DNA from: Lucinisca nassula
Taxonomy: Eukaryota; Mollusca; Bivalvia; Lucinida; Lucinidae
DNA length: 64,000 nucleotides
Direction: 5' to 3'
NCBI GenBank assembly: GCA_963580285.1
Contig: OY757021.1
Span: 95,901,221-95,965,220, forward strand
The notes under the pieces were generated by a model that saw only the letters and a program-made list of their open reading frames with translations, did no database searches and was not told where the DNA came from. Below, piece by piece: positions 42,025 through 54,358 of the stretch. The position numbers and the translations under genes are program-made. How positions within the stretch are numbered: position 1 is the first letter of the stretch; each line of letters starts with the position of its first letter.

Positions 42025-42739
42025 AAGTATGACAAACTTGAAACAGCATGACTGCTACTTGGTTACCATAACTTCTCATTAGGTGACATTGTGCATTAGA
42101 TACAAAAAGCAAAAGATAGCATCCATGAAAGCAGAACCGCTTAAGCTCTTTAAATATTGAATGGCGGTAGGTTGAAAATTGAGGTCATTGCCAGACATCG
42201 CTTAAAAGTAACTAGTTTTCCTTTCAAAAAAGAACTTTGCAGAAAACAACAAAAAGAAAAGTGTAGAAAATATGAAGAAATGAAGAAACATTTAAGGAAT
42301 ACATTCTGAATGGGATTATTCTATTTATGTAGAAATGCAAATGGTATCCCAAAACGTAGTAAAACTTCATATGATATGAAAGCCCATGCACATGAAAAGG
42401 CATCAGACTGCACATGCGACCAGAGAAGCTTCAGTCCAGCCCGCGTTCCCAAGCCGACTGTCAAAAACCATATCTGCGTGGCTTATTCTCCCGGGAAATA
42501 CTTTGCACAGGGAAAGGAAGACGCCCACAGGAGCGCCTGGACTGTTTCCAACCACACCGGTCGCAAATGTCAAGTCCACCTCCCCGCATACACTGGGCCA
42601 CATCGAAAAGCAGCTTTTTACAATAGATAGGTATGTAATTACTTAATTATACCTGTAGTTATACGGTATAAGATTCTACAGTTATTGTATATCTTCTGTT
42701 CACTTCACCACCAGCATATTATCTACAGCCAAGCCATTG
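42025..42739. other. Unassigned, with a GC-richer open frame at 42310-42630
   Basis: A 106-codon plus-strand frame overlaps others on both strands in a locally GC-richer patch (42400-42610). I recognise no domain, so I do not call it a gene. Confidence 0.25.
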
Positions 42740-43575
42740 CCTCCATCACGAAAACACGGTCAGATTGGACCAAATAGCTGAGTTACATCCGCTTGAATGT
42801 CAACAAAGGCCATTTTTTGATCTTGTGGACAGCGTAGGTAGTTTATTTTTCGTCGGATGTAAATGAAACTTGAAGATTAGAGTGATATGCATAAAATTTC
42901 GAAAAATTTCGAAATGGGTCAATTCGAACCATCGATAGCAGAGTTACTTCCCCTTGATTCTCAAAACTGGCCATTTTTGGACCTTTTGAACAGCGTTGTT
43001 TCTTTTGTCGGATCGTAATGAAACTTGCAGATAACAATGTCATGCATAAACTCTCGGATGAGTTCGAAAATGTGTCAGATTGGACCAGAAATTGCTGAGT
43101 TACGTCCCCTTGATTCTCAAACTTGCCGTTTTCGATCTTGTGAACAGTGTAGTTTCTTCGTTTTTTTAATGTTGCTGAAACTTGCAGATATCAATGTAAT
43201 GCATAAACTCTCGGACGAGTAAGAAAATGGATCAGTTTAAACCAACAATAGCAGGGTTACATCCCCTTGCTTCTCAAAATGGTCTTTTTCTGACCTTGTG
43301 GACAGCTTAGTTTCTTCATGATTATATTGTTCGATCTTCATAAAACCGGCAGACAACATTAACATGTATAAAATCTAAATGTGTCAGATCCTACCAAAAA
43401 AAGCAGAGTTACGTCCCATTGATTCTCAAAATGGCCCTTTTTGACCTTGTGAATAGCATAACGTCTTCATTTTTGTCGGATCTTCGTGGGACTTGCAAAT
43501 AACAATGATATGCATATATTCTTGGACGAGGTCGAAACTTGGTCAGTTGGCCGAATAGTAGCAGAGTTACAAATT
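42740..43575. repeat. Tandem array, about 140-bp units
   Basis: About six units sharing GAGTTACGTCCCCTTGATTC, TTGTGAACAGCGTAG, TCGGATC.TAATGAAACTTG and CATAAACTCTCGGACGAG. It continues at 44052-44215 beyond a PLE insertion. Confidence 0.85.
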
Positions 43576-44051
43576 TAATTGTCTAAATCGTGACGGAAAT
43601 AAGGGCGAAGATTGTGGCCACAAAAAATCGTTTTAACACCCCCCCCCCCAGTGGAATTCGTTTCACTGACCTTTCCAAGGCGGTTATTCTGTCGCGGTTT
43701 GTTATTGTTTGTCTTTGCGTGTGTGTATCGCTTATATTATTTTGTTTTGGATAGCCAATTGGCCATTTTGTGGAAAAGTGGCTGTCCTTTTGGCTTTCCG
43801 CTATTGATGTTTCCATTAGGGTCTAGTTGTTTCTTGTCTGTGCTTCTTTCCCTTTGGTGTCTCTGATGGGAGCTGCGGGTATTTGTTTGTTTTGGATAGA
43901 CAATTGGCCATTTTGTGGGAAAGTGGCTGTCCTTTTGGCTTTCCGCTATTGATGTTTCCATTAGGGTCTAGTTGTTTCATGTCTGTGGTTCTTTCCCTTT
44001 GGTGTCTCTGATGGGAGCTGCGGGTTAATTGTATCGATTCCTGACCATTGC
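43576..44051 (+). mobile_element. PLE 3'-UTR fragment with internal duplication
   Basis: From TGTCTAAATCGTGACGGAA to ATTGTATCGATTCCTGACCA. The stretch TTGTTTTGGATAG.CAATTGG ... GATGGGAGCTGCGGGT occurs twice in tandem (about 43740-43880 and 43888-44027). Confidence 0.8.
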
Positions 44052-44215
44052 CACATCACCTTGATTGTTAAAATGTCCATTTTCGAATTACGAACAGCGT
44101 AGCTTCTTCATTCAAGAAACTTGCAGATTATATTGACCTGGATAAAATCTGAGACGAGATTGAAAATGGGACAGCTTGGACCAGCGTTGGCGGCAGAGTT
44201 ATGTTCCCTTGATTA
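44052..44215. repeat. Continuation of the 140-bp tandem array
   Basis: One more unit (CACCTTGATTGTTAAAATG ... GCAGAGTTATGTTCCCTTGATT). Confidence 0.75.
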
Positions 44216-44269
44216 GTGATATTGCCTGTCAACGCTACATGTACATAGGCTCCGATTTCAGCCTAAATA

Positions 44270-44566
44270 CCGGCCCCGATAGCTCAGTTCGTAGAGTGTC
44301 CGCTCCGGGGAACGGGAGGTCGCGACATTCCAAAGTCGTTAAAATGGTACTAGCTGCTCCTCGCTTGGCACTCAGATTTACGGGGTAGAGCAAGGACTGG
44401 TCGACCCAGTGTCATGATAATGTGACTGGGTGTGGTATCATGTAATGTGTCTGGGACGTGATACTTCAGTGAGGCAGCACTATAAAAGTGAGCATTGAGC
44501 TCCCTGTCGCAACCAGACACCGTCGTGATATGACTGAAAAATTGTTGAAAGCGACGTTAAACCCGA

Positions 44567-44572
<6 letters not shown>
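44270..44572 (+). mobile_element. SINE-4, tRNA-derived
   Basis: Head GCCCCGATAGCTCAGTTCGTAGAGTGTCCGC-like box A (44274-44300) with a decayed box B (GGTCGCGACATTCC), body, and 3' end GCGACGTTAAACCCGAATTC. An inverse copy is at 55935-56163. Confidence 0.75.

Positions 44573-44624
<52 letters not shown>
44573..44624. repeat. (CA)n microsatellite
   Basis: About 26 CA units following the SINE-4 tail. Confidence 0.95.
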
Positions 44625-44626
<2 letters not shown>

Positions 44627-45592
44627 TGCCCAGTGGCATGGATTGTGGTTGCTGTTTTTTTTTTTTTTTTTCTTTTTGTTCTTGTTCAGGCGGGCGCAGG
44701 CAATCTGTGATTGGGCCAGACGTTGGGTAAACTTTACGAGTTGTGACCTGGTTTACACATTGTAACACAATGACACTTTTCTGTTTAATGTTGTTTTCTT
44801 CTTCTTTTTTATTTGTAGTTGAGGTGTTTGCATCCCTTTGACTATTTAAACCGTGAAGCCCAGTATACTAATGAAATTTCCTCAGCACACGACAACCATT
44901 TTTTTTCTCTAAAAGGAGGAGGTACTTGACATTTCATATGAATTTTCAGTCTGCCAGATATAGCTGAAATAAAACGATGTTTGGGTTTATCTGGCTGCGA
45001 GGCGGTCGCCATAACTTGCAAAATAATCTTTGCTCCCCCTTTTCCATACTGTACAACTCAATCTCGTAAGTATGAACATCTCACAGTAACATTTATATAC
45101 TCCCCCAGCATCTTTATAGTACTCTTGTAGGGGTTCAAAGATAAAAACACGCTTTAGTCAAATATTCGTGTTGTCTCTAAACAGAAGACAACATATCTTG
45201 TAGAGAAAGATGACCATCATTGTTTTTTTTCTGTATATTCCTTACATTTCTGGATACTTCATTGGACCAACATTATTATGAGGATGTTGTGGTGTATCAT
45301 TACATGATACCAGGATCCCGTAGATTGTTGTATACATTCCAATATTTTGTATTGCAACCAATATTCAATGATTACCTTTCACTATGCTGCTCATCTAGTA
45401 CTCATTCTTATCTATTCTATATTCACTTATGTTCTTATTATTGTCGGGAGTTCTGTTTTCGATGAGTGCATGGACGGGGTTGTGGGGGCTCTCTGCCAGA
45501 AAATAGTCCTCTATGGCCTAGGGTATCTCTGTAGATCAATGGGTAGTCTCCATAGCCCTGTTTCATGCATTCACCACGATCAGTAGCCAAAG
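44625..45592. other. No gene recognised; possible LINE-B 5' UTR
   Basis: AT-rich; includes a T-run at about 44648-44672. Short frames between 45220 and 45590 show no motif. Confidence 0.35.
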
Positions 45593-46460
45593 ATGCATAT
45601 ACTTTTCATTCAAGCATTTTTTTTTTTCTTTTTGAATATTGCCCTTTATGGTGTCAAATACTTTCTTAGCAAGGTAAATGCCTTTCTGATGGATAGCACT
45701 TGCAATATAAGTTTTAATTTAATAATTTTTCTGCTTTTGCTCCAGTCCTTTGACATAGAGCTGAATCCAGGTCCATTAAATACATTAGCTGACCTCTCAA
45801 TACTTCATCTGAAAATAAGAAGTATAAGAAACAAGATGGAATGTATCAATGATAATCTCACAGATTTTGACATGCTCTGTTTTACTGAGACTCATCTTGG
45901 TCATCATATTTCGACCGATGTGCTTTTTAATGATTTTGACGAACCTTACAGAAAAGATAGATCAAACCTGGGCGGGGGTGTGATGATATACCTGAATTCC
46001 AATCTTATTCACTCTAGAAGTTTACTGTGAAGAGTCCATTTGGGTGGAGGTCAAGGCAATCATATAAAATATCTTCTTGGACTATTTTATAGCCCTCGAA
46101 CAGCTGACTTTGATTTTTAATAGTGGAAATTTAAACATTGAGGAAGCACTTGATTTTTCTAAGAACTTGATAATACTTGGAGACCTCAATGAAGATCTGT
46201 TAAATCGTAACTTCCACAACCTGAAAGATATGATTACTATAAATTCACTACAGAATATTATCCATGAAGGTACTCGTCGTCAAGCTATATTAGACCCCAT
46301 TCTCATCCCTGATGATATGTCATACCTAGATGCAGGTGTTTTAGAAACCCCCACAGCGACCACAGAGCAACTTTTATTAGAATTAGTTTCCTGTACAACT
46401 GTCAGGCAACATTTAATAGACTTGTATGTCTATATAAAAATGCGGATTTTCAACAGTTGA
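45593..46460 (+). pseudogene. LINE-B N-terminus and AP-endonuclease
   Basis: Two hydrophobic stretches (residues 3-16 and about 40-50), LLLLQSFDIELNPGPLN, then SILHLKIRSIRNKMECI, FDMLCFTETHL and RSNLGGGVMIYLNSN. The stop at 46028-46030 is a disruption, because endonuclease sequence (GLFYSPR-like, ILGDLNEDLL in place of GDFN) continues in a shifted frame to 46460. The catalytic region is therefore present but broken. Confidence 0.8.
45752..45775 (+). other. 2A-like ribosome-skipping motif in LINE-B
   Basis: Encodes DIELNPGP, a perfect match to D-x-E-x-N-P-G-P, preceded by a hydrophobic LLLLQSF. It is in frame with the upstream ATG at 45593 and the downstream endonuclease. Such motifs are known at the start of ORF2 in some CR1/L2 LINEs of marine invertebrates. 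Confidence 0.8.
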
Positions 46461-46859
46461 AAGTTTTAATTTCTAACTTTGATTGGAGTGTTCTGTCTGA
46501 GAGTTCTGTAAACGATGCCTGTAGTCATTCCTTGAATTTGTTAGATTATGTATAGCTTCTAAACTTGTAACAGTTCGGCCCAATGACCAACCATGGTTTG
46601 ACTACGAAATTCGCCATTTCACTCGCATTAGAGATAAACTCAGGAAGAAATCAATTAAATCTAGTAATATTAATGATTGGAACAAATTTAAACAAACGAG
46701 AAACAAAGTTGATAATCTAAAAAGGCATGCTAAAGGAAATTTTACAACAGTCTAGAAATTTCTTTATCTGATTTTCAAAATAATGATAAGAAAAACAATT
46801 GGCAAGTTATCCGACATTTCATAAAGAATAATAGCAACTCTGGAAATATACCCCCGTTA

Positions 46860-47765
46860 TTGAAATCAAACCAAGACCAAAATGTTTATTGTTTTACTGA
46901 TAGTGAAAAGGCTGAATGTCTTAACAATTATTTGTGTTCAATTTGTGACTTGGATGATAGTAACGCACAGCTGCCTGTTTTTCGAACCTTAACCAATAAT
47001 TCACTCTCAAATATCATATGTACTCCTGAAGAAATAAGAGACCTGATATTAATTCTGAATCCTAATAAAGCTACAGGCCCAGACGCTATAAGTAACAGGA
47101 TGCTTAAGGCTGTTGCCAGGGAAGTTTCGATACCATTATCAATTATTTTTAATAGATCTTTTAGTGAAGGTTATTTTGCGGATATATGGAAAATTTCCAA
47201 TATTTTACCTCTACATAAAAAGGGTGAAAAGTCTATTTTATCCAACTACAGGTCAATTTCACTTCTCAGTGGGGTAGGGAAGCTTCAAGAAAGAATAGCA
47301 CATAAAAATATGTACAATTTCTTACATGAGAATAACCTCTTATACAGATACCAATCTGGATTTTTACCACACAACTCTACTACTTTTCAGTTAATTGATA
47401 TTTTCCAGCATAAATGTCAAACGTTTGATAATAACCAGTTTTCATGTATGGTATTCTGTGATGTATCAAAAGCCTTCGATAGGGTGTGGCATAAAGGGCC
47501 CATTATTAAATTAAAACAGCACGACATCAATGGTTCTCTTCTCAACTGGATTGAAGACTATCTAAGTAATAGAAGTCAAAAGGTTGTCATTAGGTCTTGC
47601 ACCTCAAGTTCTAGAGGAATACATGCTGGGGTACCTCAAGGTTCCGTGCTAGGGCCACTTTTATTTCTTATCAATGTAAATGATATTTCAGACTCTCTAT
47701 TAAGTTTGACGCGGCTCTTTGCTGACGACAGCTCATTTTTTTTGTGCAGCATCCTCAATTGCTGA
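46860..47765 (+). pseudogene. LINE-B reverse transcriptase
   Basis: 301-codon frame: LNPNKATGPDAISNRMLKA, YRSISLLSGVGKLQERIA, YQSGFLPHNSTTFQLI, FCDVSKAFDRVWHKGPI, GVPQGSVLGPLLFLINVNDI and FADDSSFFL (catalytic Asp-Asp). RT core motifs are complete. The frame is lost after the catalytic box at about 47760, but thumb residues continue out of frame (LSAWAKQWLITFNPLKTE; HKHLGLTFSNNGQWHTHIEN; ISYVLPILEYSSILWDG) to 48165. Confidence 0.9.
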
Positions 47766-48167
47766 TACAGAAGGAATCATAAATCACGACTTACTTATTC
47801 TTTCTGCGTGGGCCAAGCAATGGTTGATTACCTTCAATCCTTTAAAAACTGAGGCAGTATTTTTCACTTTAAAACAAAATTGAAAATTACCCCCAGATTC
47901 TCTTCGATAATACCCCAATAAAGTTCGTAGAAAATCATAAACATCTGGGTTTAACATTTAGTAATAATGGCCAATGGCACACACATATAGAAAATATAAT
48001 AACTAGTGCATCCAAAATCATAGGGATTATGCGAAAACTAAAATATACATTCAGTAGATCTGCTTTAAACCAGATATATATTTCGTATGTACTACCTATC
48101 CTTGAATATTCCTCAATATTATGGGATGGCTGTTCTGTCCAAGACATGCAGAGTTTAGAACTAGAAA

Positions 48168-48788
48168 TGCGTCCATAGGACACGGATGCCCCCGCCTGAA
48201 AATGTGTCTATGTTCGTATTCATCCATAGAAAGTTTAAGTTTTGGACCATTTTTTTACATTTGACCTCTAAGTATGACCTTGACCTTGGAGGTACGGATC
48301 TGGGTTTGCACGTGACACATCGTCTGATGATGGTTAACATTTCTTCAAAGTAATTTCAAAATCCATCCAGAAATAAGTAAGTTATTGACTGTGTTTAAGT
48401 TTCGGACTCTTGTTTTGACCTTTGACCTCTAAGTATGACCTTGACCTTGGAGGTACGGACCTGGGTTTTGCACGTGACATGTCTCATTATGGTTAACATT
48501 TCTGCAAAGTAATTTCAAAATCCATCCAGAAATAAGAAAGTTATTGACTGCGTTTAAGTTTCGGACCCTTTTTTGGCCTTTGACGTCTAAGTATGACCTT
48601 GACCTTGGAGGTACGGACCTGGGTTTTGCACGAGACACGTCGTCTCATTGTGGTTAACATTTCTGCCGAGTAATTTTAAAATCAATCAAGAAATAAGGAA
48701 GTTATTGTCTACGTTTAAGTTTCGGACGGACGGACAGGGGCAACGCTATATGCCCTTTCCACCATTCTTCGAATGGCGGGGGCATAAA
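48168..48788. mobile_element. Bivalve-type tandem-repeat element inserted in LINE-B
   Basis: Short TIR GGATGCCCCCGCC (about 48182) and GGCGGGGGCATA (to 48787). About three to four 150-bp subrepeats with CTAAGTATGACCTTGACCTT and CCATCCAGAAATAAG, then GGACGGACGGACAGGGGC and a hairpin ATTCTTCGAAT. Same plan as 15807-18998. LINE-B coding ends at ...QSLELE and resumes at ...QNEAAGVVTG. Confidence 0.85.
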
Positions 48789-48789
48789 A

Positions 48790-49413
48790 ATTACAGAATG
48801 AAGCTGCTGGGGTCGTAACAGGTCTTACAAGGTCAGTGTCGCTGGTAAATCTTTATAGGGAATCTGGTTGGGTACCCTTATCCGCTCGGCGTAAACAACA
48901 GAAAATGGTTTTCATGCACAAAGTTTATAACGATACAGTTCCTCCATATATAACTGATCTTATTCCTCCACTAGTTAGAGAAGTCTCAAACTATCCATTA
49001 AGAAATAGCAACAATATCACAGTACCATATACTCGCACTGAAATTTAAAAAAAAATCCTGCATTCCGTCTTCTATCTCTCTGTTGAACTCTCATAATAAC
49101 AATGTTTGTGCAGCAGGAAGTGTTTCCGCTTTTAAATAACAACTTAAACAAAATCCTAAAGTTCCCGTATATTTTCTTTCTGGCGAAAGGTTCTTTTCAG
49201 TAATGCATGCTCGAATCAGGAATAAATGAAGTAGCCTTAATAGGTGATTTATATTCGAACCACATTAGTCTTACTCCATACTGCAGTTGCTCAGAATTTG
49301 TCGAAGACGCCGAACACTTCTTTTTCAAATGCCCTTATTTTCAAACAGAACGTGTCATAATGTTTCAAACAAGGACCTTTCACCCTTTAAATGAATATAA
49401 TTCTGTACAGTGA
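48790..49413 (+). pseudogene. LINE-B C-terminal region
   Basis: QNEAAGVVTGLTRSVSLVNL, GWVPLSARRKQQKMVFMHKV, then a stop at about 49046, a shifted stretch, and HISLTPYCSCSEFVEDAEHF with a C-x-C...H...C motif (49265-49345). Confidence 0.75.
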
Positions 49414-49727
49414 TGGATCTTTGACCGACTTAGAAAATTCACTTATTTTCAGTGTCCAAAAGTTCATTAGACACAAAACGATTTAACAATTCCTTATGTA
49501 ATTAAAATATCCATCTTTTGATGTTTACCTGTTTCCTCTTATGCACGGCTACCATGACTAACAGATTCTCCCGACAATACCATATTTATTTATTTATTTA
49601 TTTCAACATATGTTTTTCCATATTGTGTTGCTATTACCACGTGCATAATGAAACCGTGTATGCAAAGGTAGGGGAAGGGCCGTAATTAATGTTGAGAGAA
49701 CTTGTGGCCCAACCCCGTTGCTTACTA

Positions 49728-51080
49728 TTATATGCAATAAAATATGATTAAACTAAAATGAAAGATCTTTGTAAATGTTAGTTCTGGCAGTAGGGGTCTA
49801 AAACGCCAGTAATGGTGATTTCTGCAGCACCTAGCTGGGGAAACAAGATCATCTGTTGGAAAGCTGGCAGCACCCTTTAGACATTTGTATAACAGTAGGA
49901 GCCTGCTGTCTATTCTCCTTTTCTTGAGAGACTCCCATCTTAACTTACCTAGTATTCCAGTCATACTCCCAGTTTCAAAGCAGTAATTGCTTGTTATCTA
50001 GTAGCTCTATTTTGAACTTTTTCAATATCTGGATTTGGAGCCCAGATACAGCTACCGTATTCCAAGATTGGGTGAAAAAGTCCTTAATATGCTGCCTCTT
50101 TCACATAATGAGGACACTGATGAAGATCTTGCCTCAGGAAACCAAGCGTTCTATTTGCCTTGGAGAACATGTTGCTCATGTGGGTATTCAATCTAAAATC
50201 GTGTGTAATTGTTAGACCAAGGTATTTAATGGAAACTACATTCCCGAAGGCCGTTTCCTTCCAGGTGTAAGGAGCCTCCGTTTTATTGGTTCTCTTCCTA
50301 GTCATCTGAATAATATTGCATTCAACGGGCTGAAATCTCATGCCCAATTATCGTGCTCATTATCCTAGTTTAACTAAACAATTCTGAAGTTTCACTGGGT
50401 CCTCTGTATCTCGATTTCCCGGTAGCAAACAGTCGTCTTATTTCTGAGCCAATATCAGTGGAAGTATCACTAATTAATGTACAGGGAAAATAACAGTGGA
50501 CTAAGAATCAGGAGCTCACAAGTGGGGTGGGGTGGTGCTGTGTGTCCAATGAGCAGGGTTTGGTATCACAACCAAAACAATTAGGACATTAGTATTTCTT
50601 AGACTTAATTTGCATGCAGGCAGACAAAGGATAATGCATACATACGAAACACTGGTTCTCCCGCAGCAAAGGTATGCATTGTCGGTTTGGCATCCCATTG
50701 TTATTTCAGATTCAACATGTTGAGTGAGACGAACAAGAAGACAGCAATGGTGATGTCAAAATATTGGCGGATTTAATCTGGCCTTGCGTTTGTTGGTAAA
50801 ATAAGTAGTTTGGGAGGTGCTGCGACAACCTCGGTGGATATTTGGCCACATTGAACTTCATCTGCCAGCCTATCCAGGTTATCTTGTAGAACGAGATATA
50901 GTCATGAGAATATACAGGGCACAGTCATCAGCAAGAGCGGACAGGTGACTTGATAGAATCACGGAGATCATTTATGAACACAAAGTAAAGTACCGGTTCA
51001 AGTACCGATCCTTGGGGCACACCAGACAAAAAAACAGGGACTGAGACTTTAAATAGCTTACGCTTGGTCATTTAGCACAA
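49728..51080 (-). pseudogene. LINE remnant (LINE-C)
   Basis: Upstream to downstream on minus: SGVPQGSVLEPVLYFVFIND (about 51045-50985), a catalytic box decayed after SPVRS, WGMRFQ/VECNIIQMTRKRT, SIKYLGLTITHDFRLNTHMS and KANRTLGFLRQDL (50347-50084), and LRWESLKKRRIDSRLLLLYK (49964-49728). RT motif and thumb order are normal; there are many interruptions. Confidence 0.75.
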
Positions 51081-51619
51081 GTTACGTGTTGCGAGTGCCC
51101 AGAGTACGATGCGCTCATCCACCTGTGATTGCATCATCGTATCCTGTAGTTGTCTTATTGATACAAATTCCTTTCTCCTGCCGAGAGGCAGCGACTTATA
51201 TCTGTCGCGACTTGTTTTATAATCTTGATGATTTTAAAATCGATCGCTATCAATTTCGGAATTTCAAATTGAAATGTTCGATTTTAAAATTAAGCGTTAA
51301 CCTTCTTTGAAAAAGTGGTCAAGTTAAACAAACATTTTAATCAATTTGATCCCATAAAAACAACTGCAAACATTTATAAAATGTGTTTTAGTATAAATTT
51401 GGACTCATCCAAAATGGAAGGTCTAACTAAAAAGTGAAACCAATTATAATTTCGCGAATTGCATTTTTTAACGAAACTTGCACACGCCTCTTCGTTTCAA
51501 CACCGACTAGGTAGGGAGTGTTTGCTCCTGACGTCCATAAACTGTTGGAGACCATGAGGAAATTTATAATAAAAAAAAGAAAGAAAGAAAAAAACAAATC
51601 GGGAAAATCCGGTCAGACG
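51081..51619. other. No gene recognised
   Basis: AT-rich. Nothing coding or repetitive that I can support. Confidence 0.35.
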
Positions 51620-52850
51620 ATTTAGTAAATTCACCGAAATCACCTCATAAACTACCGAAATCACCATGAATAACCTATTTTTGTGCAAAAGACATTATTA
51701 ATTAGGCAAACTAAATAAATCTTTGTATTTTGCATGTCATATCTCGCATAATTATACTATTATTTCTGCTGAGCTCAGAAATATGGAGGCGTATATCGCG
51801 GTGATACTGACGATCGCTAAAATCACCACAGGTCCTTCACCGAAATCACCACTCCATACCGAACTATCTATATTAAGAGGTAATAATGTTTTTTTTTTTT
51901 TTTTTTTTTTTTTTATTTCGATATATAATATATATCAAAATAAACTGCCAGGCTTAAGAATGCGGTCTAACATATTAAATACGATTAGTGAAATCACCAC
52001 AAATTTTACTGAAATCACTGCTAATATCTTAATGTAGCATTCAAAAATATGTCTGACTGGGAATAACAGTGTTGTTGTGGTAGTTTTCATGTCAAATATT
52101 CCTAACTGTATTAACTGTACTAAAATTAATGTCCAGTTTCGGAATCCCGCCTAACATTCTATTTACCGAAATCACCGCTCATATCGCAATACTGTATATG
52201 CCTAAATGTCTCTGTTATGGAGAAATAATGTTGTTTTGTAGATTTTATTAAAATACTCAAAATATATACATAAATATATTCAGTTATAATGTTCAGATTA
52301 AGAAGGATGTCTACTTGTACCGAATTTACCACAGGTGTTACTGAAATCATTGCTCATATTGCAATACTGTATGCCCCCGCCCAGCCCTCCCCGTATGCTT
52401 CAATATCTCTGTTAGGGAGAAATAATGTTCATTTATATTGTCCGATCTAAGAATGCTGTCTCTGAATATTTTTAATATATATATATAAAATGGCGATGAT
52501 TCTTTAATTTCCGAGGTGACTGAAGATTTGGGTTAATACCCTAAAAATACACAATCAAGTGATATATTGGGAATCTTTTCTCCTGACATAAATGGTTCAA
52601 CCCTAAACCATATCACATATTATCATATTTTAAAAATGTAATATGGTTTTGCATCAAAATGAGTTTGATTTCGGGAATTTCGGAGGTGACTGGTGGAAAA
52701 AAACAATGAAAGTTTGGGGATTTTTTCTACTAATATTAATTCCAAAATATGATAAACTAGACCCCTACAATATATTTTTAATATTTAACATGGTTTTATA
52801 TCAATAACATGGTGATTTCGGTAATTTTTGGTGATTTCAGGATGTGGCGC
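51620..52850. repeat. Degenerate tandem repeats with 'CCGAAATCACC' motif
   Basis: Units of about 165-200 bp sharing ACCGAAATCACC, CTCATATCGCAATACTG and TCTGTTATGGAGAAATAATG. Long T-run at about 51888-51915. Confidence 0.65.
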
Positions 52851-52930
52851 ACAGATCAACATCGAGCACGGAAGCACGAGCGAAATAGATCTCACACCAA
52901 TCAGTGTATTACTTTCCAAAACGTGCGACT
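52847..52930. repeat. Left direct repeat flanking the satellite array
   Basis: GGATGTGGCGCACAGATCAA ... CCAAAACG closely resembles 61850-61922 (GGATGTAGCGCACAGAGCAC ... GCAAAACG) in the same orientation. Confidence 0.6.
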
Positions 52931-54089
52931 GGTAAGTGTGAGACGACTCGACGGGAAACGACCACTTCTGCATCCTGACGTCGCTCAGCGTCAAACTCAA
53001 ATGTGCACAGCCACAACCTGCTCGACGTGAGATACTGGATAAAGCAGAAATGTAGCTAATCAGGGACCAACAACCCGTGGGTGGATTGCAAACCAAGGCT
53101 AGCTTTGTTTAGAGAACTAGCAACTTCTAGATGGGTTGCCCTCCCGGGGTTTTCGATTTGTATTTACCTGCATGCAACAGGTTGTCCTAGCTCACATGTT
53201 ACCAGTAGCAGCAATGAACATTACGTGACAATGCCATATAACGCTATATTGATAAGGTAGTACGCAGATGGTTGACACAAATGCGATTGTTAAATATTTC
53301 AAAATGGATCGCCAGTCCAATTCGGAATAATTGACTTTGGATTGTTTTGCTACACTGTGCTCGCGAACGGTAAGCTAAGCTACAAGTTTAATAACATTGC
53401 CTCCTAAAGCCATGTTACACCATATTAGTGTTAGCTACTTCGTAGATGGCTGACAGAGAGGCGAGGGTTAAATATTTCAAAATAGATCGCCAGCCAAATT
53501 TGGAATCATTGACATAAAATACTGTTCTGATGTCCACTTCCAGCTAATGCTAAGCTGCTCGTTTACAAGCATTGCACCAACTCCATATAACGTCAGTCAT
53601 ATTAATGTTAACTAGTTTGTAGATTGGTGAAAAATGGCGATTGTTGAATATTGATCCCCAGTCCAATTTAGAAACACTGACTTTGGATATTGTTTCGATG
53701 TTCTATGCTAACGAACGCTTAGCTACACGTTTAATAACATTCCCTGATCTGGATGCAATTTAACACCATATTAGTGTTAACTAATTCCAAGATGGCTGGC
53801 AGTTAAAGAGGTGATGGTTGAACATTTCAAAATGACTTTAGATATTGTTTTGATTTCCACTTACACCTAATGCAAAGCTACAATTTTATAAACATCACCT
53901 CAATGTCAAATACCGCCATATTAATGTTAGCTAGTTCGTAAATGGTTGACAAAAAAGGCGATTGTTGAATATTTCAAAATGGATTGCCGGTCTAATTTGT
54001 AACCATTGCCTTTTGATATTGTTCTGATACCACTTCTAGCTAATGCTAAGCTAGAAGTTTATAAACATTGCCTTAAAGCCACAAGTTTA

Positions 54090-54358
54090 ATAAGCCGGCC
54101 TCGGTAGCTCAGTCGGATGCCCGTCTGACTGGTGACCAGAACGCGGGTTCGTTACCTGCCGGGATCGGCAACATTCTTTCGTGGAGATTGATCATGAATT
54201 TTTTTCGATGGCCATTTTCTCTCTTCCGCTGATCCAAGAAGGGCAGTGAACCGCTTACGGATAAGCCTGCCCCGGAAAGTGTGGATAGGTAAACTGACCG
54301 GCTCAAAATGACCTAAATAGTGTTGACTGGACCGTTAAACTCCCAAATCAAACAAACA
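54090..54358 (+). mobile_element. SINE-3, full-length
   Basis: Head GCCGGCCTCGGTAGCTCAGT (box A) and GGGTTCGTTACCTGC (box B), body, 3' end TAGTGTTGACTGGACCGTTA then ATCAAACAAAC. Confidence 0.85.

Larger units (their letters stand above)
45593..49610 (+). mobile_element. CR1/L2-type LINE (LINE-B), plus strand, inactive
   Basis: In order: hydrophobic leader and 2A-like peptide (45752-45775), endonuclease (45776-about 46440), linker, RT (46860-47765), thumb (to about 48165), C-terminal part (48790-49413) and a 3' UTR ending in (TTTA)n at about 49580-49605. A tandem-repeat element sits at about 48168-48788. Several stops and shifts. Confidence 0.85.

Noticed and set aside
42740..43575. CRISPR-like array
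   Set aside because: Units of about 140 bp are diverged throughout with no short exact repeats and unique spacers; the genome is eukaryotic.
44573..44730. Thr/His-rich frame over the (CA)n tract
   Set aside because: Pure microsatellite translation.
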